Below are positions 44,787 to 53,469 of a stretch of 64,000 bases of DNA, one piece after another; positions within the stretch are counted from its first letter, which is position 1, and the number at the start of each line of letters is the position of its first letter. Under the pieces are notes generated by a model. That model was not told the DNA's origin. It worked only from the letters and a program-made list of their open reading frames with translations, and searched no databases. Both the position numbers and the translations under genes were made by a program. Origin of the DNA: CAVTWD01 sp963738325 (GTDB taxonomy: Bacteria; Actinomycetota; Acidimicrobiia; Acidimicrobiales; Ilumatobacteraceae); assembly GCA_963738325.1 (NCBI GenBank), contig CAVTWD010000001.1:1275156-1339155 (forward strand). The letters are read 5' to 3'.

Positions 44787-45917
44787 TCAGGAGCGGTTCC
44801 ACCACAGCGACGTGGTGAAGGCCAGGAGCGCCAGGCCGGCACCGACGAGGACGAACCACACGCTGATCTCGTGTTCCTCGTGCTGGTGCTGGATCTCGCT
44901 CGGGAGCTTGGCGAAGATGCCGCGGAGCTGCTGGGCATCCTGCGCCTGGTAGTAGCTCCCGCCCGTCTTGGCCGCGACGGCACGCAGCGTCGCCTCGTCC
45001 CGCACGAGGAAGTTCCGCCCGCCGCCACCCCCACCGAATCCGCCGAAGCCGCCGCCGCGGAACCCTCCATCGAAGCTGCCGGCGCCGAGTTGCTGGGGAG
45101 AGCACACGAGCTCCATGGGGTGATCCGTGCCGAACCCGATCGTGTAGATGCGGACGCGGCGGAGCGCCGCCTGCTCGGCGGCGTCGACCGGCGTGATCCC
45201 ACGCGTGTTGGCGCCATCGGTGAGCAAGACGATGATGTCGGGCTCGTAGCCGCCAGGAGGCACGGGTGCGGGCGTCGTGTCGGGCGGCGTCGTGCTCGCG
45301 GGCGCGCCCGGCCCGAATCCGCCTCGCCCTTGGTCCGCCTGCGCCTCGACGTCGGAGCCCACAGGGGGGACGTCCGGATTCACCTGAGCAAGGGCATCGA
45401 GGGCCCGAAGCGTCGCCGCCCCGATCACCGTGCCCTGCCCCGTCGTCAGGCTGTCGATGGCCTCGGTCAAGGCCTTCTTGTCGGTGGTCGGGGCCACGAG
45501 CAGCTGCGCGAAATTGGCGAAGGCGACGATGCCGATGCGGGTGCCGGCCACCTGGTTCTTCACGAACTCTTTCGCCGCGTTCTGGGCCGCGGTCAAGCGG
45601 TTCGGCGAGACGTCGGTGGCGCACATGGAACCCGACACGTCGAGGGTGAGGATGATCGACGTCCTGCTGAGAGGGATGTCCTCGGAGATCTGCGGCCGGG
45701 AGGTGGCGAAGGCAAGCCCTGCGATGGCCGCAAGGAACAAGCCGACGGGAACGTGGCGCCGCCATGCGGAGCGGCGGGGCAAGGCCTGCCGTATCAGCGC
45801 GACGCTCGAGTACCGCACCGCCCGCTTGCGGCGCCGGTGCAGGTGCCACAGGTACCCGCCGAGCAGCAAGGGCACGACGAGGAGGGACAGGAGCGCGAGC
45901 GGCGTTGCAAACGACAT
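44787..45917 (-). CDS. VWA domain-containing membrane protein (BatA/BatB-like), second copy
   Basis: 376 residues. Two N-terminal membrane segments (about 8-25 and 55-75) flank a basic loop, as in Bat proteins. The VWA domain carries the MIDAS motif DVSGSM, a downstream T and the DGAN loop (LLTDGANTRG). An Ala/Pro/Thr-rich insert (about 195-225) and a glycine-rich stretch (GGFRGGGFGGFGGGGGG) interrupt the domain, unlike copy one. One C-terminal membrane helix ends it. Start ATG 45917, just after the preceding stop. Functions with MoxR/DUF58 in envelope or aerotolerance-type assembly. Confidence 0.88.
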   Translation of the reverse strand: MSFATPLALLSLLVVPLLLGGYLWHLHRRRKRAVRYSSVALIRQALPRRSAWRRHVPVGLFLAAIAGLAFATSRPQISEDIPLSRTSIILTLDVSGSMCATDVSPNRLTAAQNAAKEFVKNQVAGTRIGIVAFANFAQLLVAPTTDKKALTEAIDSLTTGQGTVIGAATLRALDALAQVNPDVPPVGSDVEAQADQGRGGFGPGAPASTTPPDTTPAPVPPGGYEPDIIVLLTDGANTRGITPVDAAEQAALRRVRIYTIGFGTDHPMELVCSPQQLGAGSFDGGFRGGGFGGFGGGGGGRNFLVRDEATLRAVAAKTGGSYYQAQDAQQLRGIFAKLPSEIQHQHEEHEISVWFVLVGAGLALLAFTTSLWWNRS

Positions 45918-45919
45918 CG

Positions 45920-46909
45920 CTACGCCAACCTCCCGAACCACACCACCGACAACGCTCCGCCGACGAGAAGGAGGAGGGCGCTGACGCCGGCGAACAGCGC
46001 CGTGACCTCGGTCTTCTTCGGGTCGGTGACCGTGCGAAGGTCGATGCTCTCGTAGACTTGCGAAAGGGTCGCGGTGTCTTGCGCGTTGTAGTACTTGGCG
46101 TTCGTCACCGACGCGATCTGCTGCAGCTCCTGCTCGTCGAGCGCGGTGGCCACGCTGAACCCGCCGATCTGCAGCACCGTGCCCTGCGGGCTGCCGAGGC
46201 CGATCGGGTAGACGCGCACGCCGGCGGTGGAGGCCAGTTGCGCGACGGCGACCGGGTCGGGCCCGGAGGTGTTCTCACCGTCCGATAACAGCACGATGGC
46301 AGCCGACCCGTAGTAGCCGATGTTGACGCCGGCGATGTCGTCGACGGAGGCGTTGGGCGGAAGGCTCAGCGGCTTGCCCGCGATGGCACTGAGCGACGTG
46401 AAGATGCCCTGGCCGAGCGAGGTCGCTCCGGTGGGCGCCAACCGGTCGATGGCCGCGAGCACCTGCGCCTTGTCGCTCGAGGGTTGTTGTGTGATCAGAG
46501 CACCGTTGTTGAAGGCGACGACGCCGATCTTTATCGTGTCCGGCTGCTTGTTGACGAACTCCTTGGCGGCGGCCTTTGCCGCATCCATACGCGTCGGCTG
46601 GAGATCCTTGGCCAGCATGCTGTTCGACACATCGAAGGCGAGGATCACGGTGCCTTCCCGGTGGGGCAGCCCGATCGTCAGCTGCGGGCGGGCGAAGGCG
46701 ACCACGAGCACCCCGAGTGAGACGAAGCAGAGCACGGCGGGGAGGTGGCGGGCCCGTCGCAAGCGCCGGGCCGACGCGTTGGGCACGAAGCCCTGCGCGG
46801 CCAGCTCAGCCGCCCGCTTGTCGCGCCGGCGGGCGAGCGAGGCGTAGCCCGCGGCCAGGAGCGCCACGCCCGCGAACAGGACGAGCATGCCCGGCCAGAG
46901 GAACGACAT
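45920..46909 (-). CDS. VWA domain-containing membrane protein (BatA-like), first copy
   Basis: 329 residues: two N-terminal membrane helices (about 5-22 and 57-74), VWA domain with MIDAS DVSNSM, KIGVVAFNNGA, LLSDGENTSG, and a C-terminal membrane helix (about 303-322). The variant Asn in DVSNSM is common in Bat proteins. Stop/start overlaps with DUF58 upstream (TGATG) and a near-contact with the second VWA gene show a tight operon. Confidence 0.9.
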   Translation of the reverse strand: MSFLWPGMLVLFAGVALLAAGYASLARRRDKRAAELAAQGFVPNASARRLRRARHLPAVLCFVSLGVLVVAFARPQLTIGLPHREGTVILAFDVSNSMLAKDLQPTRMDAAKAAAKEFVNKQPDTIKIGVVAFNNGALITQQPSSDKAQVLAAIDRLAPTGATSLGQGIFTSLSAIAGKPLSLPPNASVDDIAGVNIGYYGSAAIVLLSDGENTSGPDPVAVAQLASTAGVRVYPIGLGSPQGTVLQIGGFSVATALDEQELQQIASVTNAKYYNAQDTATLSQVYESIDLRTVTDPKKTEVTALFAGVSALLLLVGGALSVVWFGRLA

Positions 46910-47802
46910 CAGCGTCGCCGCCGCCGCCTGCTCTCGACCATGCGCAGGAAAGCACGGACGAGATCGTCTTCAGTGGACACGTCGTAGAAGGGGACCCCGG
47001 CGCGCTTCGCCGTGGCCCGGAGCTCGGCCTCGCGCGCCATCGCCACCTCGCGGAAGCGGCGACGGAAGACCGGGTCGCTGGTGTCGACGGAGAGCAACTC
47101 GCCGGTCTCGACGTCTTCCACGACGATCACGCCGGCCTCGGGCAGCTCCAGCTCGTGGCGGTCGACCAGGCGGATCGCCACCACCTCGTGGCGTTCCGTC
47201 AGGCGCGACATCGGCCGTTCCCAGCCCGGCACGCTGATGAAGTCCGAGATCACGAAGATGAGGCTCCGCCGCCGCGCCACGCCGGCACCTGCATGGATCA
47301 GCTTGGCGAGATCCGTCGAGCCGGTCGAAGCGGCGCTGGGTTCCAGGAGATGGTGCGTCAGGCGCAAGACCTGGTTGCGCCCGTAGCGAGGCGGGATCGT
47401 CCTCTCGACCGCGTTGTTGTAGAGGACGGCGCCCACGCGGTTGCCGCCCCGCGTGAGCAACCGGGCCAGCGTCGCGGCCACCTCGATCAGCACCGTCTCC
47501 TTGGGGCGATCGGTTGGCCCGAAGCCCATGGACGGGGACCGGTCGAGCAGCAACCACGCGGTCAGCTCCCGATCCTCGACGAACATCCGGACGTAGGGCA
47601 CGTCCAAGCGGGCGGTGACGTTCCAGTCGATGTGACGCACGTCGTCGCCCGGCTCGTACTCCCGCAGGTCCATCACATCGATGCCAACGCCGCGCATCAG
47701 CGTGCGGTACTCGCCCTGCAACTGGCCGTCCAGGCGTCGGATCACCCGCCATTCGAGCCGGGACAGGAGGCGCTCAGGCGTCTGGACGGAAGATGGCGTC
47801 AT
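46909..47802 (-). CDS. DUF58 domain-containing protein
   Basis: About 297 residues. Signature region GVGIDVMDLREYEPGDDVRHIDWNVTARLDVPYVRMFVEDRE, followed by a VWA-like part LLLDRSPSMGFG, GAVLYNNAVERTIPPR, and SLIFVISDFIS. DUF58 proteins partner MoxR ATPases. The start may be ATG 47802 or 47823; both overlap the moxR end at 47774. Confidence 0.9.
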   Translation of the reverse strand: MTPSSVQTPERLLSRLEWRVIRRLDGQLQGEYRTLMRGVGIDVMDLREYEPGDDVRHIDWNVTARLDVPYVRMFVEDRELTAWLLLDRSPSMGFGPTDRPKETVLIEVAATLARLLTRGGNRVGAVLYNNAVERTIPPRYGRNQVLRLTHHLLEPSAASTGSTDLAKLIHAGAGVARRRSLIFVISDFISVPGWERPMSRLTERHEVVAIRLVDRHELELPEAGVIVVEDVETGELLSVDTSDPVFRRRFREVAMAREAELRATAKRAGVPFYDVSTEDDLVRAFLRMVESRRRRRR

Positions 47803-48796
47803 CGAACTGTACTCTGGGCTCACGCAACGGCACTTCGGGGAGGGGGACAGCTGCGAGCACGCGTGTCAGGAGGCCGTCAGCGCTGACGTTGTCCGCCAGC
47901 GCCTCGTACGACAGCACCACACGGTGGCGGAGGACATCGAGGCACAGGTCACGCACGTCTTGTGGGAGCGCGTAGTCACGGCCCCGCAGGAAGGCGAGTG
48001 CCTTGGCCGACAGAATCATGTTGATCGAGGCGCGGGGGCTGGCGCCGTACATGATGTACGCGCCGAGCTCGCCGAGCCCGACCGTCGCCGGCCGGCGGGT
48101 GGCGTTCACGACCCGTACCGCGTAGTCGATGAGCGCCGGGTCGACGTAGACATCCAGGGCAGTTCGTTGCATCTGCAACAAATCGGCGGGGCCGATGACT
48201 TGTTGCGGTGGCTCGAGTAGGCCCGTCATGCGCTCGACGACGACGAACTCTTCGGTCGGCGTGGGGTAGTCGACGAGCACCTTGAGCATGAAGCGGTCGA
48301 GCTGCGCCTCCGGCAGCGGGTAGGTGCCTTCCGACTCGATGGGGTTCTGCGTGGCCATCACGAGGAACGGCTCACCGACGCGATAGGTCTCCCGTCCGAT
48401 CGTCACCTGGCGCTCCTGCATCACCTCCAGCAGGGCGCTCTGCACCTTGGCGGGCGCCCGGTTGATCTCGTCGGCGAGCAGGAGGTTGGTGTGGACAGGG
48501 CCGAGCGAGGTCTGGAACTCCCCCAGCCGCTGGTTGTAGATGCGGGTGCCGATGAGGTCGGCCGGCACGAGGTCGGGCGTGAACTGGATCCGCTGGAACT
48601 CCCCGCCCACCGTCCGCGCCAGCGTCTTGATGGCCATCGTCTTGGCCAGCCCTGGGACCCCTTCGACGAGGACATGGCCTCCGGCCAGGAGGGCGACGAT
48701 CAGGCGCTCCAGCAGCACGTCCTGCCCGACGAGGATCTTCTTGACCTGGAAGACGACCTGCTCCATGGGCGTCGGATGGGGAAGGGGCGTGGTCAT
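47774..48796 (-). CDS. MoxR family AAA+ ATPase
   Basis: 340 residues. Walker A GVPGLAKT, the PADLIGTRIY segment, Walker B LLLADEINRAPAKVQSALLEVMQERQVTI, sensor-1 VMATQNPIESEGTYPLPEAQLDRF, and the lid YIMYGASPRASI. MoxR acts as chaperone for metalloenzyme or envelope-protein assembly with VWA partners. 19 bp downstream of the protease gene. Confidence 0.95.
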   Translation of the reverse strand: MTTPLPHPTPMEQVVFQVKKILVGQDVLLERLIVALLAGGHVLVEGVPGLAKTMAIKTLARTVGGEFQRIQFTPDLVPADLIGTRIYNQRLGEFQTSLGPVHTNLLLADEINRAPAKVQSALLEVMQERQVTIGRETYRVGEPFLVMATQNPIESEGTYPLPEAQLDRFMLKVLVDYPTPTEEFVVVERMTGLLEPPQQVIGPADLLQMQRTALDVYVDPALIDYAVRVVNATRRPATVGLGELGAYIMYGASPRASINMILSAKALAFLRGRDYALPQDVRDLCLDVLRHRVVLSYEALADNVSADGLLTRVLAAVPLPEVPLREPRVQFDDAIFRPDA

Positions 48797-48815
48797 CCTG
48801 AGTCCTCGCGGTTCG

Positions 48816-49676
48816 TCACTGCTGGGGGGCTCCTGCGGCGCCGCCGGCCGTCGCGATCGGGATGGCGAAGCCGACCCCGATGAAGAAGTCCTGGTTCGAC
48901 GGGTTGGCCAGCGCGGTCACGATGCCGACCACCTGGCCGGCCCGGTTCAACAGCGGGCCGCCCGAGCTCCCCGGGTTCACCGCGGCGTCGAACTGGACGA
49001 GTCCTTTGAGCGGCGGGCCTCCTGCCACGGGCACCGTGCGGCCGAGGCCGGAGACGACGCCGGCCGTCAGCGAGTCGACGAGGCCGAGGGGATGGCCGAC
49101 GGCAAACACGTCATCGCCAACCCGTACGCCGCCCCCGAGCACCGCCGGGACGACGACGCTCGGCTGCTGGGCCGGAGCGAGGACGGCGATGTCGTTCTCG
49201 GGCTGCTCGGATGCGATCTGCGCCGACGTCCGGGTGCCGTCGGCGAAGGTGACCTCGATCACCTGGGCGCCCGCGATGACGTGGCGGGCGGTCAGGACCC
49301 GGCCTTGGGCGTTGATGATGACCCCCGCCCCACTCATCGTGTCCTTCGCCGTGGGGCTGGCACGCGTCGCGTTGATCAAGACGAGCGACGGCTGGATGAT
49401 CTGGAACGCCTTCGTCGCATCGGGGGGTGCCTGCTGGGCGTCGGCGATGCCCTTCTGGACGAGCGAGCTGACGGTCGAGGAGATCTGCGCCGGCGAGAGC
49501 GTGGGTGGGTGGTCGCCGGAGCGCTGCACGGCCACGACGCTCAGCACGAGCGCGACGGCGAGGCCCAGCCCGACGAGCCAGGGCCAGGCCGAACGCCCAC
49601 GCCCTCTCGCCGGCCGCCGCTCTTCGGGACTCGGGGACGCCTCGACCTGGTCGACCGCGTCGTCAGCGACGCGCAC
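48816..49676 (-). CDS. Trypsin-like serine protease, HtrA/DegP-type without PDZ domain
   Basis: 286 residues. Short acidic then basic N terminus, one membrane segment (about 31-50), a linker, then the protease domain with the catalytic triad: His in LTARHVIAGA, Asp in ENDIAVLAP, Ser in NPGSSGGPLLN. The chain ends shortly after VGFAIPIA, so no PDZ domain follows. It is anchored outside the membrane and leads the MoxR operon, suggesting a joint envelope quality-control role. Confidence 0.9.
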   Translation of the reverse strand: MRVADDAVDQVEASPSPEERRPARGRGRSAWPWLVGLGLAVALVLSVVAVQRSGDHPPTLSPAQISSTVSSLVQKGIADAQQAPPDATKAFQIIQPSLVLINATRASPTAKDTMSGAGVIINAQGRVLTARHVIAGAQVIEVTFADGTRTSAQIASEQPENDIAVLAPAQQPSVVVPAVLGGGVRVGDDVFAVGHPLGLVDSLTAGVVSGLGRTVPVAGGPPLKGLVQFDAAVNPGSSGGPLLNRAGQVVGIVTALANPSNQDFFIGVGFAIPIATAGGAAGAPQQ

Positions 49677-49843
49677 GGCCCGACGGTACCCGCTGCGAGC
49701 GGGAGATGGGAGGTCAGCGGCGCCGAAATCCGATGCCAGGACGCGGGCCCCCTTGGTTCGGTGCTCGCGGGGCTACCGGAGCGCGGCTCGCCGCCGAGCC
49801 TCGAGAGGCGCGAAGGTCTCCTTCGCCTTCGGGAACGGCTCGT

Positions 49844-50706
49844 TCAGGGTTTGACGTTGCCCGCCAGGCGGCCGTCGAGGCCGACCGGGGGGAGCACGCA
49901 CGGGTGTCCCGCCCACACCTCCGCGCTGTCGCCGGTCCGACCACCAGGGCCCTCGGCGACAAGGTCCACCAGCACGGCAGCGACCTGCTCGGGCTGCATC
50001 ATGACGGGTGACACGGGCGCGTCCCCGAGGTGTGAAAGGTACATCCGCGTGTCGGTGGGACCCATGCCGAGCGAATTCACGCGCACGCCGTGGGGGGCGA
50101 GGGCGCGCGCCCACACGATGGTCAAGCCCTTGAGGCCCCACTTCGAGGCGTCGTAGACGTCGTAGCCGGGCCCGCCGAGCGGAGGCCGCCGTACCGTGTC
50201 CCACCCGCATGCGCGCGCGCATCGGCGTGATCGACCGCGATCGGGTAGCCGCAGGTGTGGATGTGGTCGGTGGTGACGTTCACGATGTCGCCGCCCTGCC
50301 GGATGAGGTGCGGGATCGCGGCTCGGCCCACGAGGTACGACCCGCCGAGGTTCACGTCCACCATCCGGCGGAAGTCCTCGACGGCTTGCGCCCACGAGTC
50401 GGTGGTTGGCGAGGTGACGCGGAGGACCCCGGCGTTGTTGACGACGATGTCGATGCCGCCCAACTGTTGCGCGGCCCGCTCGACGAACTCGATCACATGG
50501 TCGGGTTGGGAGACGTCGGCCACTCGAGCCCACGCCGGCCCGCCGTGGCGGGCCAGCTCGGGCACGAGCTCCTCGACGGTGGGGTCGACGTCACACACCG
50601 CGACGCCCGCTCCGGCCTCGGCCAGCGCGAGGGCGAACGCTCGGCCCAGCCCCCGCGCGGCCCCCGTGACGATGGCTCGGCGCCCGTCGAGCGCGGGCGC
50701 ACTCAT
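49844..50706 (-). CDS. SDR family oxidoreductase (frameshifted)
   Basis: N-terminal half: RRAIVTGAARGLGRAFALALAEAG cofactor site, NNAGVLRV, DIVNVTTDHIHTCG. At about 50190-50210 the frame changes to LGGPGYDVYDASKWGLKGLTIVWARALAPHGVRVNSLGMG, which has the YxxxK pair (YDASK). About 287 residues. Start ATG 50706 overlaps the stop of the upstream P450-like gene. Likely acts on an alcohol/ketone produced by the P450 pair; inference. Confidence 0.85.
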
Positions 50707-52001
50707 GGCAAGGACACCGGGAGGTGCCAACACGAGTGGGCCTCGCCGAGGCTCAGCGATCGCAGGGTCGGCTGCGCTCCTGGCGCGAGACGGATCCGGG
50801 GGGCGGCGTCGAGCAGCATCGAGGACACGAGGACGGCGGTGTCGCGCGTCAACGCGTACCGCGACCGCGGCCGGTCCTCGGGCACGGCCGGATGGATCGA
50901 TGGCTTCCCGAGTCCGAAGGCGATGCCCGAGCAGCGGCCGTCAGCGCGGTACTGGCCGCGCGGCTCACGCTGGCAGAGGTCCTTGCGCCCCACGGCGAAG
51001 TCGTCGGGCTTCGCGAAGACGCGTGGATCGCGGTTGGCCGCGGCCGCCGAGCACATCACCAGCGCGCCGGTGGGCAGCAGCCGCCCGAAGCGCTCCACCT
51101 CGTGCCGGGTGAACCGCTTCGCGGCTACGACCGGTGCCGAGTGGCGCAGCGTCTCCAGATAGGCGAGCTTGACGAGCCGGCGATCACCGATCACTTCCTC
51201 GAGCTGCTCTCGATGCGTGAGCAGGAGGAACCACAGGTTGGCCAGCGCCCCCGGCAGCGTCTCGTGGTCCCGCTCCAGCAGGGTGGCCACGGCGTCTTCG
51301 GCGACCGCGGGAGGGCCGTCGGTCTCGAGGGCGGCGATGGCCGACAGGACGTCCTCCCCGGGAACGGCGCGGCGGCAGGCGAGGAGCGGGCGAAGGTATT
51401 CGGTCAGCTCGCCGAGCGCCTGCCGGCCCCGCTGCTCCGCGCCCGGATCGCCGTGAACGCCCCGCTGCATCGCCCAGTAGCGGGTGGCGAACCACCCGAC
51501 ATCGCCGCGAGGCACGTCCCAGCCCCGGGCCAGCAACTGGATCGAGAACCGGAGGGCCAGGTCGGTGCTGAGGTCGGCTTCACCGGCCGTGGTGAGCTGC
51601 CCGATGAGCTCCTCGGCCAGCAGTGGGGCGTGATGGTCGATGGCATTTGCCTCGGCGACGAGCACGGGCAAGGTCGCGCCGAAGTCACGCCCAGAGTCGG
51701 CCAGGCCGTAGAACCAGCGCTTCGAGCGGGTCTCGTAGTTGGCGTCGTCCTGGAACACCGAGGTCACGTCGTCGTAGCGAGTGACCCAATAGGCGTTACC
51801 GGACCAGTCCCGATAGCAGGGGTAGTGCTCGCGGAGGATCCGGGCGAGACGGTAGGGGTCGCGAAGGTACTCGTCGGTGCGCAACTCGCCCGGACGGATG
51901 AGCGGCGTCGCCTCGCCCGGCCGCTCGCGCTGGTGGACCTCGTAGCTGCGATAACCGGCGCGGTGCTGGTCGACGCGTCCGGTGTCGGGGTCGTCGCTCA
52001 T
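50703..52001 (-). CDS. Cytochrome P450-fold protein lacking the heme-thiolate cysteine
   Basis: 432 residues with a P450 layout: RDPYRLARILREHYPCYRDWSGNAYWVTRYDDV at the N terminus, an I-helix-region ALANLWFLLLTHREQLEEV, the K-helix ExxR motif in YLETLRHSAPV, and a heme-loop counterpart IAFGLGKPSIHPAVPEDRP starting at Phe362. The canonical FxxGxxxC would put Cys at position 369; Ile369-His370 stand there, and about 10 extra residues precede the L-helix-like ALTRDTAVLVSSML. No in-loop Cys exists in other frames that restores the motif. It may be a pseudo-P450 partner for the canonical P450 upstream, as Cys-less homologues are in some antibiotic pathways. Stop overlaps the SDR start. Confidence 0.8.
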   Translation of the reverse strand: MSDDPDTGRVDQHRAGYRSYEVHQRERPGEATPLIRPGELRTDEYLRDPYRLARILREHYPCYRDWSGNAYWVTRYDDVTSVFQDDANYETRSKRWFYGLADSGRDFGATLPVLVAEANAIDHHAPLLAEELIGQLTTAGEADLSTDLALRFSIQLLARGWDVPRGDVGWFATRYWAMQRGVHGDPGAEQRGRQALGELTEYLRPLLACRRAVPGEDVLSAIAALETDGPPAVAEDAVATLLERDHETLPGALANLWFLLLTHREQLEEVIGDRRLVKLAYLETLRHSAPVVAAKRFTRHEVERFGRLLPTGALVMCSAAAANRDPRVFAKPDDFAVGRKDLCQREPRGQYRADGRCSGIAFGLGKPSIHPAVPEDRPRSRYALTRDTAVLVSSMLLDAAPRIRLAPGAQPTLRSLSLGEAHSCWHLPVSLP

Positions 52002-52008
52002 GCAGTGA

Positions 52009-53453
52009 TCAGACCCGGTCGAACTCGATCCACAGCTCGTTGATCGCGCCGATCCCGATCGGCGCGAGGCTGGTGCCGTCGATGTCCTTCGGCATCCGGT
52101 CGCACGACGATCGTCGGGTTCCTCACGTGGCGGCCGACGATCTGCGAGCCGAGCACCGACTCCTGGGTCGAGATCCACGCGCCAGGACACAAGTGCGTGC
52201 CGACGCCGAAGGCGAGATGGCTGTTGCAGTCCTCCTTGTGATAGCCGCCGCGGAGGATCTTGCCCGTGTACAGGTCCTCGCGGAAGATGTCGAACCGTTC
52301 CGGGTCGTGGAACACCCGCTCGTCGTGGTTGGCCGAGTAGTCGACCATCTTGAGCATCGAACCGGCCGGGATGTGGATGCCGTGGAGCTCTATGTCGAAG
52401 CTGTTGTGCCGCGGTTGGAGGCCGCCGACCGGGGTCGCGTAGCGCAGCGCCTCCTGGAACGCGGGGCACCAGAGGGCTTCGTCGGCCAGCACGGCCGCGA
52501 GCTGGTCGGGATGCTGCAAGAGCAGGTACCACAGGTTCAGGATGGCTCCGCGGGTGGTCTCGCCCCCGCCGCCGACGATGAGCGCGATGAATGAAGTGAT
52601 CTCCTCGGTCGACATGACGTCGCCGTCGATCACCGAATGGCAGAGCTCGGAGATGATGTCCATCGCCACCTGGCGACCGTGATCGTCGTAGAGGAAGCTC
52701 GGCTGCTGCCGTCGCGCCGCGACGAGACCTTCGACATATCCCTCCAGCTCCTGGCGCGGCCTTCAGCCCTTGCTCATGGCCGGCTTGGCCGCCGATGCCA
52801 CTCATCATCGAGTGGTACCAGTAGAAGAACTGGCCGCGCGCCTCGTCGGGGAAGCCCAGCACCTGGCACACGACTCGGATGGGGAACTCGTTGGCGAAGG
52901 CCCGCCCGAACTCGATCGTGTAACGGCCGGTCTCGGGATCGAGCTCGGCAACACCGTCTTCCGCGTCGAACCACGACTCGACCATCTCTTCCGCGAGGCG
53001 TTGGAGCGCGGGCAGGCGCTTCGTGAGCGCGGCCCCGACAAGGTGGCGGCCGTAGATGTTGCGGCGACGGCGGTGCTCGACACCGCTCAGCTCGAGCTGG
53101 GTGTTGCCCAGCACGCCGCTCGAGGATCCTTTGGGAATCGTGTTGAACCCCGCCTCGTCGAGGTAGCAGGCCTCGATGTCCTCGTACCTCGTCACCCAAT
53201 AGCAGTTGTGCAGCTCGTCGGGGAACACCGGATAGTGGTCCCGGAGGATTCGGTAGTAGGGGTACGGGTTGCGCTTGAACTCGGCCGAGTCGAACAGGGC
53301 CGGGTCGATGAGCGGCGTGCCGTCCGGGGCGTGGCCCATGTCCACGGCCTGCCCCACCGGCATCAACGGGAACTCGCGCACACCGGCGTGTTCGGGCGGG
53401 TCCAGGCCATAGGCGGCGGTGATCTCCTCGCGGTCCAGGAGCGGTCCGGTCAT
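52009..53453 (-). CDS. Cytochrome P450 (two frameshifts)
   Basis: Start ATG 53453. N-terminal part FKRNPYPYYRILRDHYPVFPDELHNCYWVTRYEDIEACY runs to about 52755, where the frame changes. The next frame gives the I-helix FIALIVGGGGETTRGAI, the ExxR motif in FQEALRYATPV, and the heme loop HLAFGVGTHLCPGAWIS with its Cys. A second frame change near 52095 restores the end MPKDIDGTSLAPIGIGAINE to the stop at 52009-52011. About 480 residues. All P450 motifs are present, so the protein is probably functional if the indels are errors. Second in a KstD-like/P450/P450-like/SDR operon. Confidence 0.85.
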
Positions 53454-53469
53454 GCATCGGCCTCCTCGA

